From positions 930,001 to 994,000 of the forward strand of contig NZ_CP132203.1 of assembly GCF_030719035.1 (NCBI RefSeq): a stretch of DNA of 64,000 nucleotides. Direction: 5' to 3'. The position numbers and the translations under genes were made by a program. Shown here piece by piece: positions 1-8,143 of this stretch. Each line of letters opens with the position of its first letter. The first letter of the stretch is position 1. The notes below the pieces were generated by a model. That model had not been told where the DNA came from, ran no database searches, and saw only the letters and a program-made list of their open reading frames with translations. The stretch is from Hahella sp. HNIBRBA332. GTDB taxonomy: Bacteria > Pseudomonadota > Gammaproteobacteria > Pseudomonadales > Oleiphilaceae.

Positions 1-1396
1 GCGGCGTGGAGATCAGCTTAGGATGGCTGGAGATATCAGAGACCTTGGTCATCATCGATATATCGCGCATGAACAGCAGCGCCGCCAGAACGATGCCGGC
101 GGAGATCGCCAATACCATATCGAATAACACAGTCAGCGTGAGGCAGGTCATCAATACAAAAATATCGCCAGTAGGCGCTTTCTTGATCAGTGCGACGACT
201 TTATGCGCTTCGCTCATATTCCACGCCACCATTAATAGCAGCGCCGCCATGGAGGCCATCGGCAGATAGGCGAGCAAGGGACCCAGGGCGATCAGACCTG
301 CCAGGACCACTGCAGCGTGAACCATGCCGGAGACGGGGGACTCTGCGCCGGAGCGGTAGTTGGCGGTGGAGCGTGCGATGGCGGCGGTCGCGGTGATGCC
401 GCCGAAAAATGGAACCACCAGATTGCCAATGCCCTGGCCGAGCAATTCGCCGTTGGCCTGATGGCGGCGTCCGGTCATGCCGTCCAGAACCACGGCGCAC
501 AGCAACGACTCGATAGCGCCCAACATGGCGATGGAGAACGCCGCTGGCAGAAGCCGTTCAAAGGTGCTCCAGGTCCACGCCAATGGCTGACCGTCCGGCC
601 CAGGCTGCAGCCAGGGCCAGGTGAAGTCCGGAAATAAGCTGGGAATGCCGTGGCCCACGCCACCGTCGGCGAGCGGATAAGTAAAGCGAGAGCCGATGGT
701 GTCTACAGGATGCCCCGCCGACGCCAGAGCGAGTGACACGGCGACGCCAAGCAGAACGGCGGGTAAATGTCCGGGGATCGGCATTTTCAGTCGCGGCCAC
801 AGTATCAGTAACGCCAGAGTGAGTGACGCCACCAGGACATTCGCCCAGTCCAGCGTCGGCAGCGCCAGCGCCAAGGTATGGATTTTGTCGATATAGGATT
901 CCGGCATTTCGGCGAGCTTGAGTCCGAAAAAGTCTTTCACCTGTAAAGTGGCGATAACGATAGCAATACCGGAGGTGAAGCCCAGGGTGACGGATTCCGG
1001 GATGTATTCGATCAGTCTGCCCAGGCGGGCCAAAGCCAGTCCGACCAGAATGAAACCGGACATCAGCGTCGCCATCAATAGTCCTGCGAGCCCAAACTCG
1101 GATGCGATGGGGAACAAGATCACCACAAAAGCGGCGGTGGGACCGGAAATGCTGAGGCGGGAGCCTCCGGTCAGCGCAATCAGGAACCCGGCGATCATGG
1201 CGGTGTAAAGGCCGTGTTGCGGCGGTACGCCACTGGCGATAGCCAGCGCCATGGCCAGGGGAATGGCGATAATGCCCACGGTCACGCCGGCGATCAGGTC
1301 CTTGCGAAAGCGATGGAGGTTATAGGGTTCTTTGATGCAGCTATCGACAAAGGCGCTAGCCAGACGTACCGAACGCAGATGCGCGCGATGTGGCAT
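1..1396 (-). CDS. SulP-family sulfate/anion permease, C-terminus beyond window
   Basis: Inner-membrane anion transporter of the SulP (SLC26) family, cut by the left edge; 465 codons are visible. The start is the ATG at 1396, with a GGAG box six bases upstream. After a short cytosolic N-terminus (residues 1-30) come long hydrophobic stretches. These include the family signature AIASGVPPQHGLYT at residues 52-65 and SISGPTAAF near 82-90. The last visible residues (LLFMRDIS and following) match the end of the transmembrane core, so the usual STAS domain should lie off the window. SulP proteins carry sulfate, bicarbonate or other anions; the substrate cannot be read from sequence. A separate transcription unit from rluA is likely. 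Confidence 0.9.
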   Translation of the reverse strand, partial: MPHRAHLRSVRLASAFVDSCIKEPYNLHRFRKDLIAGVTVGIIAIPLAMALAIASGVPPQHGLYTAMIAGFLIALTGGSRLSISGPTAAFVVILFPIASEFGLAGLLMATLMSGFILVGLALARLGRLIEYIPESVTLGFTSGIAIVIATLQVKDFFGLKLAEMPESYIDKIHTLALALPTLDWANVLVASLTLALLILWPRLKMPIPGHLPAVLLGVAVSLALASAGHPVDTIGSRFTYPLADGGVGHGIPSLFPDFTWPWLQPGPDGQPLAWTWSTFERLLPAAFSIAMLGAIESLLCAVVLDGMTGRRHQANGELLGQGIGNLVVPFFGGITATAAIARSTANYRSGAESPVSGMVHAAVVLAGLIALGPLLAYLPMASMAALLLMVAWNMSEAHKVVALIKKAPTGDIFVLMTCLTLTVLFDMVLAISAGIVLAALLFMRDISMMTKVSDISSHPKLISTP

Positions 1397-1568
1397 ATGG
1401 ACTCCGAAGATGTGAGGTTAAGGGACTCGTCGCCGGAGTGGTCCGCCGTGAGGGGGGGACGCAGTCAGACGCGCCCTTAGTTTAGCATGGCGCGAGGTCA
1501 AAATTGTTATGTGATTGATTTTAAATGAAATTATTGGTGGTTTGAGGCTTGGGTCGTTCTCAGCAGCT

Positions 1569-2231
1569 TTAGGCGAAGTCAGCGCAAGCCTGGAAGGTCA
1601 TATCCTCGCCAAAATAGGGATGCCTAAAACTCAGTGACTGCGCATGTAGCAGTAGACGGTCGCTGGCGGCCAGCGCTTCCGGAGAAGCATAGAAACGATC
1701 GCCCAGAATTGGATGTCCAAGGGACAGCATGTGTACGCGCAGTTGATGCGAACGCCCGGTAATGGGGTATAGCTCCACCAAGGTGGCGTTTCTTTCCCGC
1801 GATAACACTCGATAGCCTGTCACCGCTGGCTTGCCGTGTTCGAAACAAACTTTCTGTTTGGGGCGGTTGGGCCAGTCGCATATCAGAGGCAGATCCACTT
1901 CGCCCTGGTCTTCCTTAATTACGCCCCAGACTTTGGCGATATAGGTTTTGCGCACTTCGCGCTCCATGAACTGCCGTTTCAGCTCCTTTTCCGCCTTGCG
2001 CCTCAGGGCCAGCACCAGCACGCCGGATGTCGCCAGGTCCAGTCGGTGTACGACATGGGATAGAGGGTGTTTCTCCTTTACCCGGCTCCAGATACTGTCA
2101 TACAAATGCGCGCCGCGTCCCGGGCTGGTGAGAATGCCGCTGGGTTTGTTAACGACGATAATATCTTTGTCTTCATACAGCGTTTCCAACCAGGGTTCGG
2201 TTGGGGGAGAGTAAACGAAATTATCTTGCAT
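1569..2231 (-). CDS. rluA: dual-specificity 23S rRNA/tRNA pseudouridine synthase RluA
   Basis: Converts uridine to pseudouridine at 23S rRNA U746 and tRNA U32, by analogy with E. coli RluA. The 220-residue product has the catalytic motif HRLDLATSG at residues 62-70 (Asp65). The segment LICDWPNRPKQKVC and the terminal HPILGDRFYASPEA block are close to what I remember of E. coli RluA, as is the whole length. No S4 domain is present, as expected for RluA rather than RluC or RluD. I chose the ATG at 2231 because the protein then begins like E. coli RluA just before a PxEPW motif. An in-frame TTG at 2315 would add 28 unconserved residues. Confidence 0.92.
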   Translation of the reverse strand: MQDNFVYSPPTEPWLETLYEDKDIIVVNKPSGILTSPGRGAHLYDSIWSRVKEKHPLSHVVHRLDLATSGVLVLALRRKAEKELKRQFMEREVRKTYIAKVWGVIKEDQGEVDLPLICDWPNRPKQKVCFEHGKPAVTGYRVLSRERNATLVELYPITGRSHQLRVHMLSLGHPILGDRFYASPEALAASDRLLLHAQSLSFRHPYFGEDMTFQACADFA

Positions 2232-2437
2232 GGGCGGAACGGCTGGCCAAGTGGAATAATAAGCTCCCAGGGACGGGAATCCGGCAGTTATAAGGCGGTT
2301 CGCAGGATAAATCAATCAAGTATTGTTATCGCTGAGCCGGCGGTCATACACTATCTCAGCGCTGATCTTTGGCGCGCCTGCGCCCAAAGCAAGCCAGAGA
2401 TCTGATAACAATAAAACCATGGCGGGGGATAGAGAGT

Positions 2438-2806
2438 ATGGAGCGTAGTTACCTGACGACCTTATGTTTGTTGATTTTCCATCAAATTGACGCTGCTTAC
2501 TGGAAAGAGTGGGAGATGTTTCAACTTCCAGGAGGCGTACAGGGATATCTGATTTTCAACATGCTGGCGTTGCCCATACTGCTTTACGGGTATCGACAGG
2601 TGTTGCTGAAGAAACGCAACGCGCCCCTGTTTTCCTACGTCTGCGCGGGTCTCGGCATCCTCACGTTCCTGATCCATGCCGGCTTTTTTCTCACTGGTTA
2701 CACGCAGTTCAAGTTACCGCTATCCATCGCGTTGATCGTCGCCTGTCTGGTCAGCGGTCTCTGGCAGTTTTTTCAGACCCGGTTATACGAAAGACATCAG
2801 CGCTGA
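2438..2806 (+). CDS. small four-helix integral membrane protein, unknown function
   Basis: A 122-residue very hydrophobic protein. The ATG at 2438 follows a GGGGAT/AGAG purine stretch; an upstream in-frame start at 2369 would add a polar tail and is less likely. Four membrane segments can be seen, at about residues 3-15, 34-53, 65-88 and 93-112. The polar, aromatic-rich loop HQIDAAYWKEWEMF (15-28) lies after the first. I do not recognise a catalytic motif. It reads divergently from rluA and has no obvious operon partner. Hypothetical membrane protein. Confidence 0.65.
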   Translation: MERSYLTTLCLLIFHQIDAAYWKEWEMFQLPGGVQGYLIFNMLALPILLYGYRQVLLKKRNAPLFSYVCAGLGILTFLIHAGFFLTGYTQFKLPLSIALIVACLVSGLWQFFQTRLYERHQR

Positions 2807-2937
2807 CGCGATGGCGTCAGCCTATGCCAGGTCTTGACGAAACGGTGCTTGTCACCCAGTGAGACCGCCCTGTTGTCACAGGCCTGAGCAAAAGCCTCGC
2901 GACATCGCCATGAGCACACAACTGTACGCGAGATGTA

Positions 2938-3354
2938 ATGAATCAAGACGAAATCCGCCAGCTGATTATTCAATCCGCCGACACCAGAGGCTTCACCGAT
3001 CGCCTATTAATAAAAGAGCTGCGGGCGCAACTGGCGCCATGTGCTCCCTCTGAGTTATTTGAAGGTTTGTACAGTCTATTCCTATCCGACGAAAGCAATT
3101 ATAGAGATCGGCAAGAACTGGCTGGCAGGCTGCTGTACAAGCTATACCCACGGTTACGCCTGGATCTGCGGCGGGTGATAAAAGATTGCTTGGCGACCTA
3201 CTACATCAGTGTGGAACAGCTGCCGCAATACCTGGTCTTGCTCTGCGGCATAGAGCGCGTTGTGATGGTCGTGAATGAACTGGCTGCGACGGAACTGACA
3301 GAAAGAGAAAGAATCAGTCTGAATGTTTTCAAATTTTGGCTGGGTATGGACTGA
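2938..3354 (+). CDS. hypothetical alpha-helical protein
   Basis: A 138-residue soluble protein without signal peptide or membrane segment, rich in Leu, Arg and Glu and probably all helical. No family was recognised. Its Shine-Dalgarno is weak. Its stop codon (3352-3354) immediately abuts the last codon of the displaced arsJ 3' fragment on the other strand (3355-3429). Before the insertion described below, this gene would therefore have been convergent with arsJ and nearly touching it. This supports the view that it belongs to the ancestral chromosome and not to the inserted segment. Confidence 0.6.
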   Translation: MNQDEIRQLIIQSADTRGFTDRLLIKELRAQLAPCAPSELFEGLYSLFLSDESNYRDRQELAGRLLYKLYPRLRLDLRRVIKDCLATYYISVEQLPQYLVLLCGIERVVMVVNELAATELTERERISLNVFKFWLGMD

Positions 3355-3429
3355 TCACTCCGATACGCCTGAACCTACATTGTCCGCCTTATAAGATTTA
3401 TGTCGCGGCAACCACAGCGATATCACCGC
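3355..3429 (-). pseudogene. displaced original 3' end of arsJ
   Basis: Read on the minus strand in the frame set by the repeat, this segment encodes AVISLWLPRH, identical to residues near the C-terminus of the ArsJ encoded at 4918-6165. It continues for fourteen further residues to a TGA at 3355-3357. The first 31 bases read (3399-3429) are identical to 4968-4998 inside arsJ. The simplest explanation is that this is the original C-terminal end of arsJ, cut off when the 1.57-kb segment with the type III genes entered. The present arsJ acquired a different tail. Inference from sequence; not a functional gene. Confidence 0.7.
3399..3429. repeat. 31-bp direct repeat, copy 1 (insertion boundary)
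   Basis: A perfect 31-base match to 4968-4998 in the same orientation. This copy lies in the orphan arsJ 3' fragment; the other lies within intact arsJ. The two bracket the type III chaperone/effector pair. Identity stops abruptly on both sides. Confidence 0.9.
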
Positions 3430-3526
3430 GCCTCTCCATTTTTATCCCGCATTAGAAAAAAACTGAAACTTAATCGTATATTTCGTCACCAAGAGAATAA
3501 TGCAAATTTCTAGTGGGGACATATTG

Positions 3527-3984
3527 ATGACTCATGGCTATGAGACCGTACAGAGTTTTTTATCTGCTTTAGGTAAAAAAGTGCAATCGAATTAAATTTG
3601 GATCGAAACGGGGTTTGTTTGTTAGAGGATGATAGAGGGTTCGTCTGGCAACTTGAAGTCTTAGGAGATGAGGTGCTGCTTTCATGTGAAATGATGAAAA
3701 TAAGTGATCAGGACGGCAATTCGGCTATTTCCCTTTTGGACTTTAATCTTAATCTAAATAAAACAAAAGGCGCATGGTTCTCTCGTAATGCCTCTTCTGG
3801 AATGGATTTGCTATGTATATGTAGACCGATTATTTATCTGGATGAATATTCTTTTGAGTCATTGTTGCTCGGCTTTATGAAGTCCAGTGCTGACATTAAA
3901 GAAGAGTTAGAGTTTCAATTAAGTAAAAAAGCGGGCGCAAAGGAAAAAGAGGTGTCCCGACCAAACTTTGCTTCTTTCGTATAA
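3527..3984 (+). pseudogene. class I (CesT-like) type III secretion chaperone, frameshifted
   Basis: Two overlapping frames together encode a typical chaperone. An ATG at 3527 with a GGGGA box starts MTHGYETVQSFLSALGKK and then hits TAA at 3593-3595. The minus-one frame continues SAIELNLDRNGVCLLEDD to the stop at 3984. The joint lies at a run of six A (3575-3580); seven would restore one 152-residue frame. The rebuilt protein parallels the second chaperone at 29817-30311 (FLxxLG, LDxNGVC, then an LLL strand), supporting a class I chaperone fold. It would bind the N-terminus of the downstream product before export. It may be a mutation, a read error or productive slippage. Base composition is AT-richer than the neighbours. 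Confidence 0.65.
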
Positions 3985-4026
3985 GTCCATATCAATAAAA
4001 TTCATTAGAATAGCCAGGAGAAGTCA

Positions 4027-4911
4027 ATGGATCCTATCGTTGGGAACGCTGCTAGTTCAAGTCATCAGGTAAACACTGCAAATCCAGCCCAAGGCGTTGT
4101 CGGTGGTCAGAGTGTCGCTACTAGACAAAGTCAAGGAGGTCATAGCGTGGGAGGAGATGTCGCGTCGTTGGAGACGTCTCATGCTGAGGCCCCATCGGGG
4201 TTAAAGGCAAAACCTTCTGCTCAAGAAATTTATGATCATTTCAAAGGTGACTATAAGAGTGATGATAGAAGTAAACCTTATGAAATTATGAGAGAAGTTA
4301 CCAAAGATAAAATTAGTTTCGACACTGAAAAGCCAAGCCTTAATGGAATTCAGAAACGGGCATATCAAGCGCTAAAAAATATGCCTATGACACTAAGGCA
4401 TTATTCTACTAATCAGCAAGCAAAAGGCCAAGAGCCGCCATTTAAAAGTATTGCTTCAAACTTTGAGTTGGTGCATAACGGAGTCAAAGATCTTTCGGGC
4501 GGAAGTTCGTCAAATACGAATCAAAAGGATTGGACTCATTGCGGTAACACAGCATTTACTTTCTTTCTTGTTAGTATCGACGGGCAAGTAAGCGACAAAG
4601 CAAAATTTTTGGATAACTGCACTCATTATGCTGAGGTAGATTTATCGAGTGATAGTGCGAAATCATTAGGAGAGATATGGGCTTCGAAGGATTTACTGGA
4701 TGAGCGTGATCTCGGTTCAGCAGTAGCAATTAAAGGAACCCCCTCTGAGTTCAAAGATTTGATATGCCTTCATTTGGCGAAAAAAGGGGCGCTTGGAATG
4801 AATGTAGACGCTAAGAACGCTGTGGAAAAGCTTGATACAGCTGTATTTAAGGGTCTGCCCGAAGTTAAAGTTCCAGGGGCTGTTCAAGTTGCCGAATGGA
4901 AAGCTAAATGA
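4027..4911 (+). CDS. candidate type III effector, possibly OspC/CopC-like
   Basis: A 294-residue soluble protein starting 42 bases after its chaperone gene, with an AGGAG box before the ATG. Residues 1-60 are rich in Ser, Gln, Asn and Gly and lack hydrophobic stretches, as in type III secretion signals with chaperone-binding regions. The middle holds LRHYST, FKSIASNFELVHNG and NTAFTFFLVSIDGQ followed by CTHYAEVDL. From memory, this order (RH-S, a strand ending in FxFF, then TH-x-VD) resembles the N-terminal catalytic region of Shigella OspC proteins. Those proteins, with CopC, ADP-riboxanate caspases. The ankyrin repeats of OspC are absent and catalytic residues could not be assigned. Low-GC codon use suggests transfer. 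Effector status is well supported by context; the family is tentative. Confidence 0.55.
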   Translation: MDPIVGNAASSSHQVNTANPAQGVVGGQSVATRQSQGGHSVGGDVASLETSHAEAPSGLKAKPSAQEIYDHFKGDYKSDDRSKPYEIMREVTKDKISFDTEKPSLNGIQKRAYQALKNMPMTLRHYSTNQQAKGQEPPFKSIASNFELVHNGVKDLSGGSSSNTNQKDWTHCGNTAFTFFLVSIDGQVSDKAKFLDNCTHYAEVDLSSDSAKSLGEIWASKDLLDERDLGSAVAIKGTPSEFKDLICLHLAKKGALGMNVDAKNAVEKLDTAVFKGLPEVKVPGAVQVAEWKAK

Positions 4912-4917
4912 TGGGCT

Positions 4918-6165
4918 TTAGTCTATATAGAAAGGCTGCTCATTCTTTTGCGTCCTGCTTTTGTCGGTATGTCGCGGCAACCACAGCGATATCACCGCAG
5001 TCGTCGCAATAAATCCAGCGGAGGTCCACAGGCAGGCGGCCAGTCCGGCAGTTTGGAACAGCCAGCCTGACAGGATGGTTCCGCATAGGCGCCCCAAGGC
5101 GTTGGCCATGTAGTAGAAGCCGACGTCGAGGGAGACGCCTTCTTCTTTGGCGTAGCTGACGATCAGGTAGCTGTGCATTGAGGAGTTGACGGCGAAGACG
5201 GCGCCGAACATCAGCAGGCCTGTGACGACGATCAGCCCCGGCGGCGCTTGCAAATACAGACCCATGGCGATCGCTGCAGGCGTCGCCGCCAAGGCGGCCG
5301 CCCAGACCACTGCGCTGGCTCCGTCTGGCGTTTTGCCCGCCGTTAGTCTGGGGGCGGCGGATTGTATAACGCCGTAGCCGATAATCCAGGCGGCGAGGAA
5401 GCCGCCCACACCCCAAAAGTCCCAACCCAGCTGTTCGCTGAGGAAAACGGGCAGGGCGACCACAAACCAGACATCCCGCGAAGCAAACAGAAACAGCCGT
5501 GCCGCGGACAGAATATTGACCGCTCGGCTTTGCGAAAAAATATCCCTGAACTTGGGTTTGTTCTTCGCTTTACCCATGTCCTGTTTCAGCCAATACAGAC
5601 TGGCGATCCAGATCACCATGATCGCTATCGCCATACCCGCAACGGATCCGCGAAATCCGACCAGCGCCAGCAGGGCTCCGCCAAGAAAGAATCCGACGCC
5701 CTTCAGCGCATTTTTAGAGCCGGTCAGCAACGCCACCCACTTATATAACTTGCCTTGGGCATTGGCGGGGACCAGCAGCTTGATCGCGCTTTTTGCGCTC
5801 ATCTTATTGAGGTCTTTGGCGACGCCGGACAGGGCCTGGGCGCTCATTACCCAGGGAATGCTTAACCAGGAGGAAGGAACCGTCAGCATGGCCAGCGCGA
5901 TGACTTGTAGCGCCAGCCCCAGGTTCATGGTGCGATTGAGACCGATGCGGGCGCCGAGCCATCCTCCGAAAAGGTTGGTGACGACGCCGAAAAACTCATA
6001 AAAGAGAAACAGCAGCGCAATGTCCAGTGGCGCATAGCCGAGCTGGTGAAAATGCAGCACCACCAGCATCCGCAAGGCGCCGTCAGTCAGAGTGAACGCC
6101 CAGTAATTGCCAGTGATCAATAAATACTGACGCACCTGCGGCGACAGGCTGGCGATGAAGGACAT
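4918..6165 (-). CDS. arsJ: ArsJ organoarsenical (1-arseno-3-phosphoglycerate) efflux MFS permease
   Basis: A 415-residue major-facilitator protein with about twelve membrane segments, ending the operon arsR-arsI-gapdh-arsJ. In known systems ArsJ exports 1-arseno-3-phosphoglycerate made by the partner GAPDH, giving arsenate resistance without reductase. Adjacency to GAPDH supports this over a generic MFS call. The start is the ATG at 6165, 26 bases after the GAPDH stop, with GGAG upstream. The final residues after the shared AVISLWLPRH (TDKSRTQK and on) differ from those encoded by the orphan fragment at 3355-3429. The tail therefore seems to have been replaced when the type III segment entered. 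The membrane core is intact, so function is probably kept. Confidence 0.88.
   Translation of the reverse strand: MSFIASLSPQVRQYLLITGNYWAFTLTDGALRMLVVLHFHQLGYAPLDIALLFLFYEFFGVVTNLFGGWLGARIGLNRTMNLGLALQVIALAMLTVPSSWLSIPWVMSAQALSGVAKDLNKMSAKSAIKLLVPANAQGKLYKWVALLTGSKNALKGVGFFLGGALLALVGFRGSVAGMAIAIMVIWIASLYWLKQDMGKAKNKPKFRDIFSQSRAVNILSAARLFLFASRDVWFVVALPVFLSEQLGWDFWGVGGFLAAWIIGYGVIQSAAPRLTAGKTPDGASAVVWAAALAATPAAIAMGLYLQAPPGLIVVTGLLMFGAVFAVNSSMHSYLIVSYAKEEGVSLDVGFYYMANALGRLCGTILSGWLFQTAGLAACLWTSAGFIATTAVISLWLPRHTDKSRTQKNEQPFYID
4968..4998. repeat. 31-bp direct repeat, copy 2 (insertion boundary)
   Basis: A perfect match to 3399-3429, lying in the 3' coding end of arsJ and encoding its AVISLWLPRH segment. 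The distance from the end of copy 1 to the end of copy 2 is 1569 bases. One recombination between the copies would remove the chaperone/effector pair and restore the other arsJ tail in frame. Confidence 0.9.
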
Positions 6166-6191
6166 AACGACTTCTGCTCCCAATGCCTCTG

Positions 6192-7193
6192 TTATGCGGC
6201 GCCGACCATGCGCGCCAATTCCACCGTGCGGTTCGCGTAAGCCCACTCATTGTCATACCACGCGTAGACTTTCACTTGCGTCTCGTTCACTACCATGGTT
6301 GACAGGGCGTCGATGACGCTGGAGCGGGGATCGGTGCGGTAATCAATGGACACCAGCGGGCGCTCCTCATAACCGAGGATGCCTTTCAACTCGCCCTCCG
6401 CCGCCTTTTTAAACAGTGCATTCACTTCCTCCACAGTGGTGGGCTTCTCCACTTCGAATACGCAGTCAGTGATAGAGGCATTGGCCAGGGGGACGCGAAT
6501 GGCGTGTCCATTGAGGCGGCCCGACAGCTCGGGAAATATTTCCGTGATGGCGGTGGCGGAGCCGGTGGTGGTCGGAATCAGGCTCATGCCGCAGGCCCGG
6601 GCGCGACGCAGATCCTTGTGCGCGGCGTCGAGAATGGTCTGAGTGTTGGTTATATCGTGAATGGTGGTGATGGACCCATGGCGTAAGTGCAGGTTTTCAT
6701 GAATGACTTTCACCACGGGGGCCAGGCAGTTGGTGGTGCAGGACGCGGCGGTGACGATGCGATGCGCCTGCGGAATGAAACAGTGATCATTGACGCCCAT
6801 CACCACGTTCAAGACGCCTTCTTCTTTCACTGGCGCAGTAACCACGACGCGTTTGACGCCCTGAGCGAAGTAGGCCTGCAGTAACTCTTTTTTGCGCATT
6901 TTGCCGGAGGCCTCAATCACGACGTCGCACTCCGACCAGTCTGCGCCGGGGATGGATTTTTCCGCACTAAGAGCAATGTGTTTGCCATTGATGTCGATGC
7001 CATCATTGCTCGCCATGGCCTCATGCGCCCAGCGACCATGAACGGAATCAAAATTCAGCAGGTGGGCGTGAGTCGCCGCATTGCCGGCGGGGTCATTGAT
7101 GCGTACAAACTCCACCTCTGGCCAATCCCAGGCGGCTCTAAGCGCCAGGCGACCAATGCGGCCAAAGCCGTTGATACCGATTTTTATTGTCAT
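6192..7193 (-). CDS. arsenate-resistance glyceraldehyde-3-phosphate dehydrogenase (ArsJ partner)
   Basis: A 333-residue NAD-dependent GAPDH with an N-terminal Rossmann motif (INGFGRIGR, residues 7-15). The active-site block is SCTTNCLAP, with the nucleophile at Cys152, and the C-terminal YDNEWAYANR motif is present. The start is the ATG at 7193 with AGGAG six bases upstream; the TTG two codons earlier is not needed. Inside an ars operon and next to arsJ, it is most likely the specialised enzyme that uses arsenate in place of phosphate. It would form unstable 1-arseno-3-phosphoglycerate for export by ArsJ. It could also work in glycolysis, but operon context argues for the resistance role. Confidence 0.9.
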   Translation of the reverse strand: MTIKIGINGFGRIGRLALRAAWDWPEVEFVRINDPAGNAATHAHLLNFDSVHGRWAHEAMASNDGIDINGKHIALSAEKSIPGADWSECDVVIEASGKMRKKELLQAYFAQGVKRVVVTAPVKEEGVLNVVMGVNDHCFIPQAHRIVTAASCTTNCLAPVVKVIHENLHLRHGSITTIHDITNTQTILDAAHKDLRRARACGMSLIPTTTGSATAITEIFPELSGRLNGHAIRVPLANASITDCVFEVEKPTTVEEVNALFKKAAEGELKGILGYEERPLVSIDYRTDPRSSVIDALSTMVVNETQVKVYAWYDNEWAYANRTVELARMVGAA

Positions 7194-7246
7194 AACCAAC
7201 TCCTGTTTGCGTTGTTTATCCAGCTATATGGCGATGCCTGCAGACT

Positions 7247-7717
7247 TTAGCAGCAGGAACGGGCGCTGTCGGGTTTTATCGTGCTGGCGCAGCAGCTTTT
7301 CTCCGCGGAGGAAGTCATCGCCTCCTGCTTGGCGGCGCTTGTGTCGCCATAGGTGGGAATGGCCTCCAGGCTGTGAAAAGCTTCCCAGGCGACGCCGTCT
7401 GGATCCACGGTCCAATGTTTGTTGGAGCGGGCGTAACAGCAGGCGGCGCCTTCTTCCTCTTTCATGGGGCGACCAGCGTCCTCCATTAACTGTCGCACCA
7501 GATCAAGCTCATCTTCGCTCTCCACCTGGATGCCCAGGTGATCCAAACCCTGTTTGGCGGAGCGATCAGAAATGGCGAAGTTGACCCGGGGATCATCCAG
7601 TTTCCATTTTGCGTAGTCGTCTTTAAGGATAGTCGGCTCAACAGCGAACAGACCCGAATAAAAGCGGACGCTGGCTTGCAGATCTTTGACGCTCAGGTGT
7701 ACATGCAGTCGTTTCAT
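7247..7717 (-). CDS. arsI: ArsI/CadI-type VOC metalloenzyme, likely C-As lyase
   Basis: A 156-residue vicinal-oxygen-chelate protein. Candidate metal ligands are His5 (or His7), His60 and Glu112. The vicinal cysteine pair Cys93-Cys94 in ACCYA matches the arsenical-binding thiols described in ArsI, an Fe(II) dioxygenase that cleaves the C-As bond of trivalent organoarsenicals. The C-terminal tail has two further Cys-Cys pairs, the last at the very end, as in several ArsI/CadI proteins. An AAGGAG box precedes the ATG at 7717. It lies between arsR and GAPDH on the same strand. It could instead be a CadI-like thiol-rich binding protein, but the ligand set fits an enzyme. Confidence 0.8.
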   Translation of the reverse strand: MKRLHVHLSVKDLQASVRFYSGLFAVEPTILKDDYAKWKLDDPRVNFAISDRSAKQGLDHLGIQVESEDELDLVRQLMEDAGRPMKEEEGAACCYARSNKHWTVDPDGVAWEAFHSLEAIPTYGDTSAAKQEAMTSSAEKSCCASTIKPDSARSCC

Positions 7718-7775
7718 ATTGCTCTCCTTATATATGATTAAAGATATATATTTGGCTTTGGGGAACCTGCAGGCG

Positions 7776-8123
7776 TTAGTCGCAGCAGGCGGAACTGGCG
7801 CCGGGCCTGGCGCACATATCGGCGAGTCTGCTCCTGACCTCCTGCATAAACGCCTCGTTACCGGAGGCGGTATGTTCCAGGGTGGCCTTTACCCAGTAGG
7901 GCAGGGCCGGATTCAGACGATAGTAGACCCACTGTCCGCGCTTGCTGTCCAGAAGCAGGCCGGACTTGCGGAGCTGCGCCAGATGACGAGAAATTTTCGG
8001 TTGAATTTCCTGTAAGGCGTGAGTCAGTTCACACACGCATAACTCGCCTTCGCTTTGTATCAAGAGCATAAGACGCAGACGGGTTTCATCCGCCAGACAC
8101 TTAAAGAATGAGACGGGAGTCAT
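7776..8123 (-). CDS. arsR: ArsR-family arsenic-responsive repressor
   Basis: A 115-residue winged-helix repressor heading the ars operon. The segment ELCVCEL at residues 27-33 is the classic As(III)-binding CxC of the alpha-3 helix, followed by the recognition helix around PKISRHLAQLRKSGLL. The protein ends in a Cys-Cys pair that may add a third thiol ligand. It should bind the operator at 8144-8175, just upstream of its own gene, and release it on binding As(III) or a related metalloid. An AGGA box lies before the ATG at 8123. Start and length match the family. Confidence 0.92.
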   Translation of the reverse strand: MTPVSFFKCLADETRLRLMLLIQSEGELCVCELTHALQEIQPKISRHLAQLRKSGLLLDSKRGQWVYYRLNPALPYWVKATLEHTASGNEAFMQEVRSRLADMCARPGASSACCD

Positions 8124-8143
8124 GATGATTTCCTGTTCCGTAT

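Noticed and set aside
3571..3583. Programmed minus-one ribosomal frameshift at the A6 run of the chaperone gene
   Set aside because: The zero-frame codons GGT AAA AAA GTG do not give a proper slippery heptamer, and no stimulatory hairpin is evident just downstream; mutation or read error is simpler.
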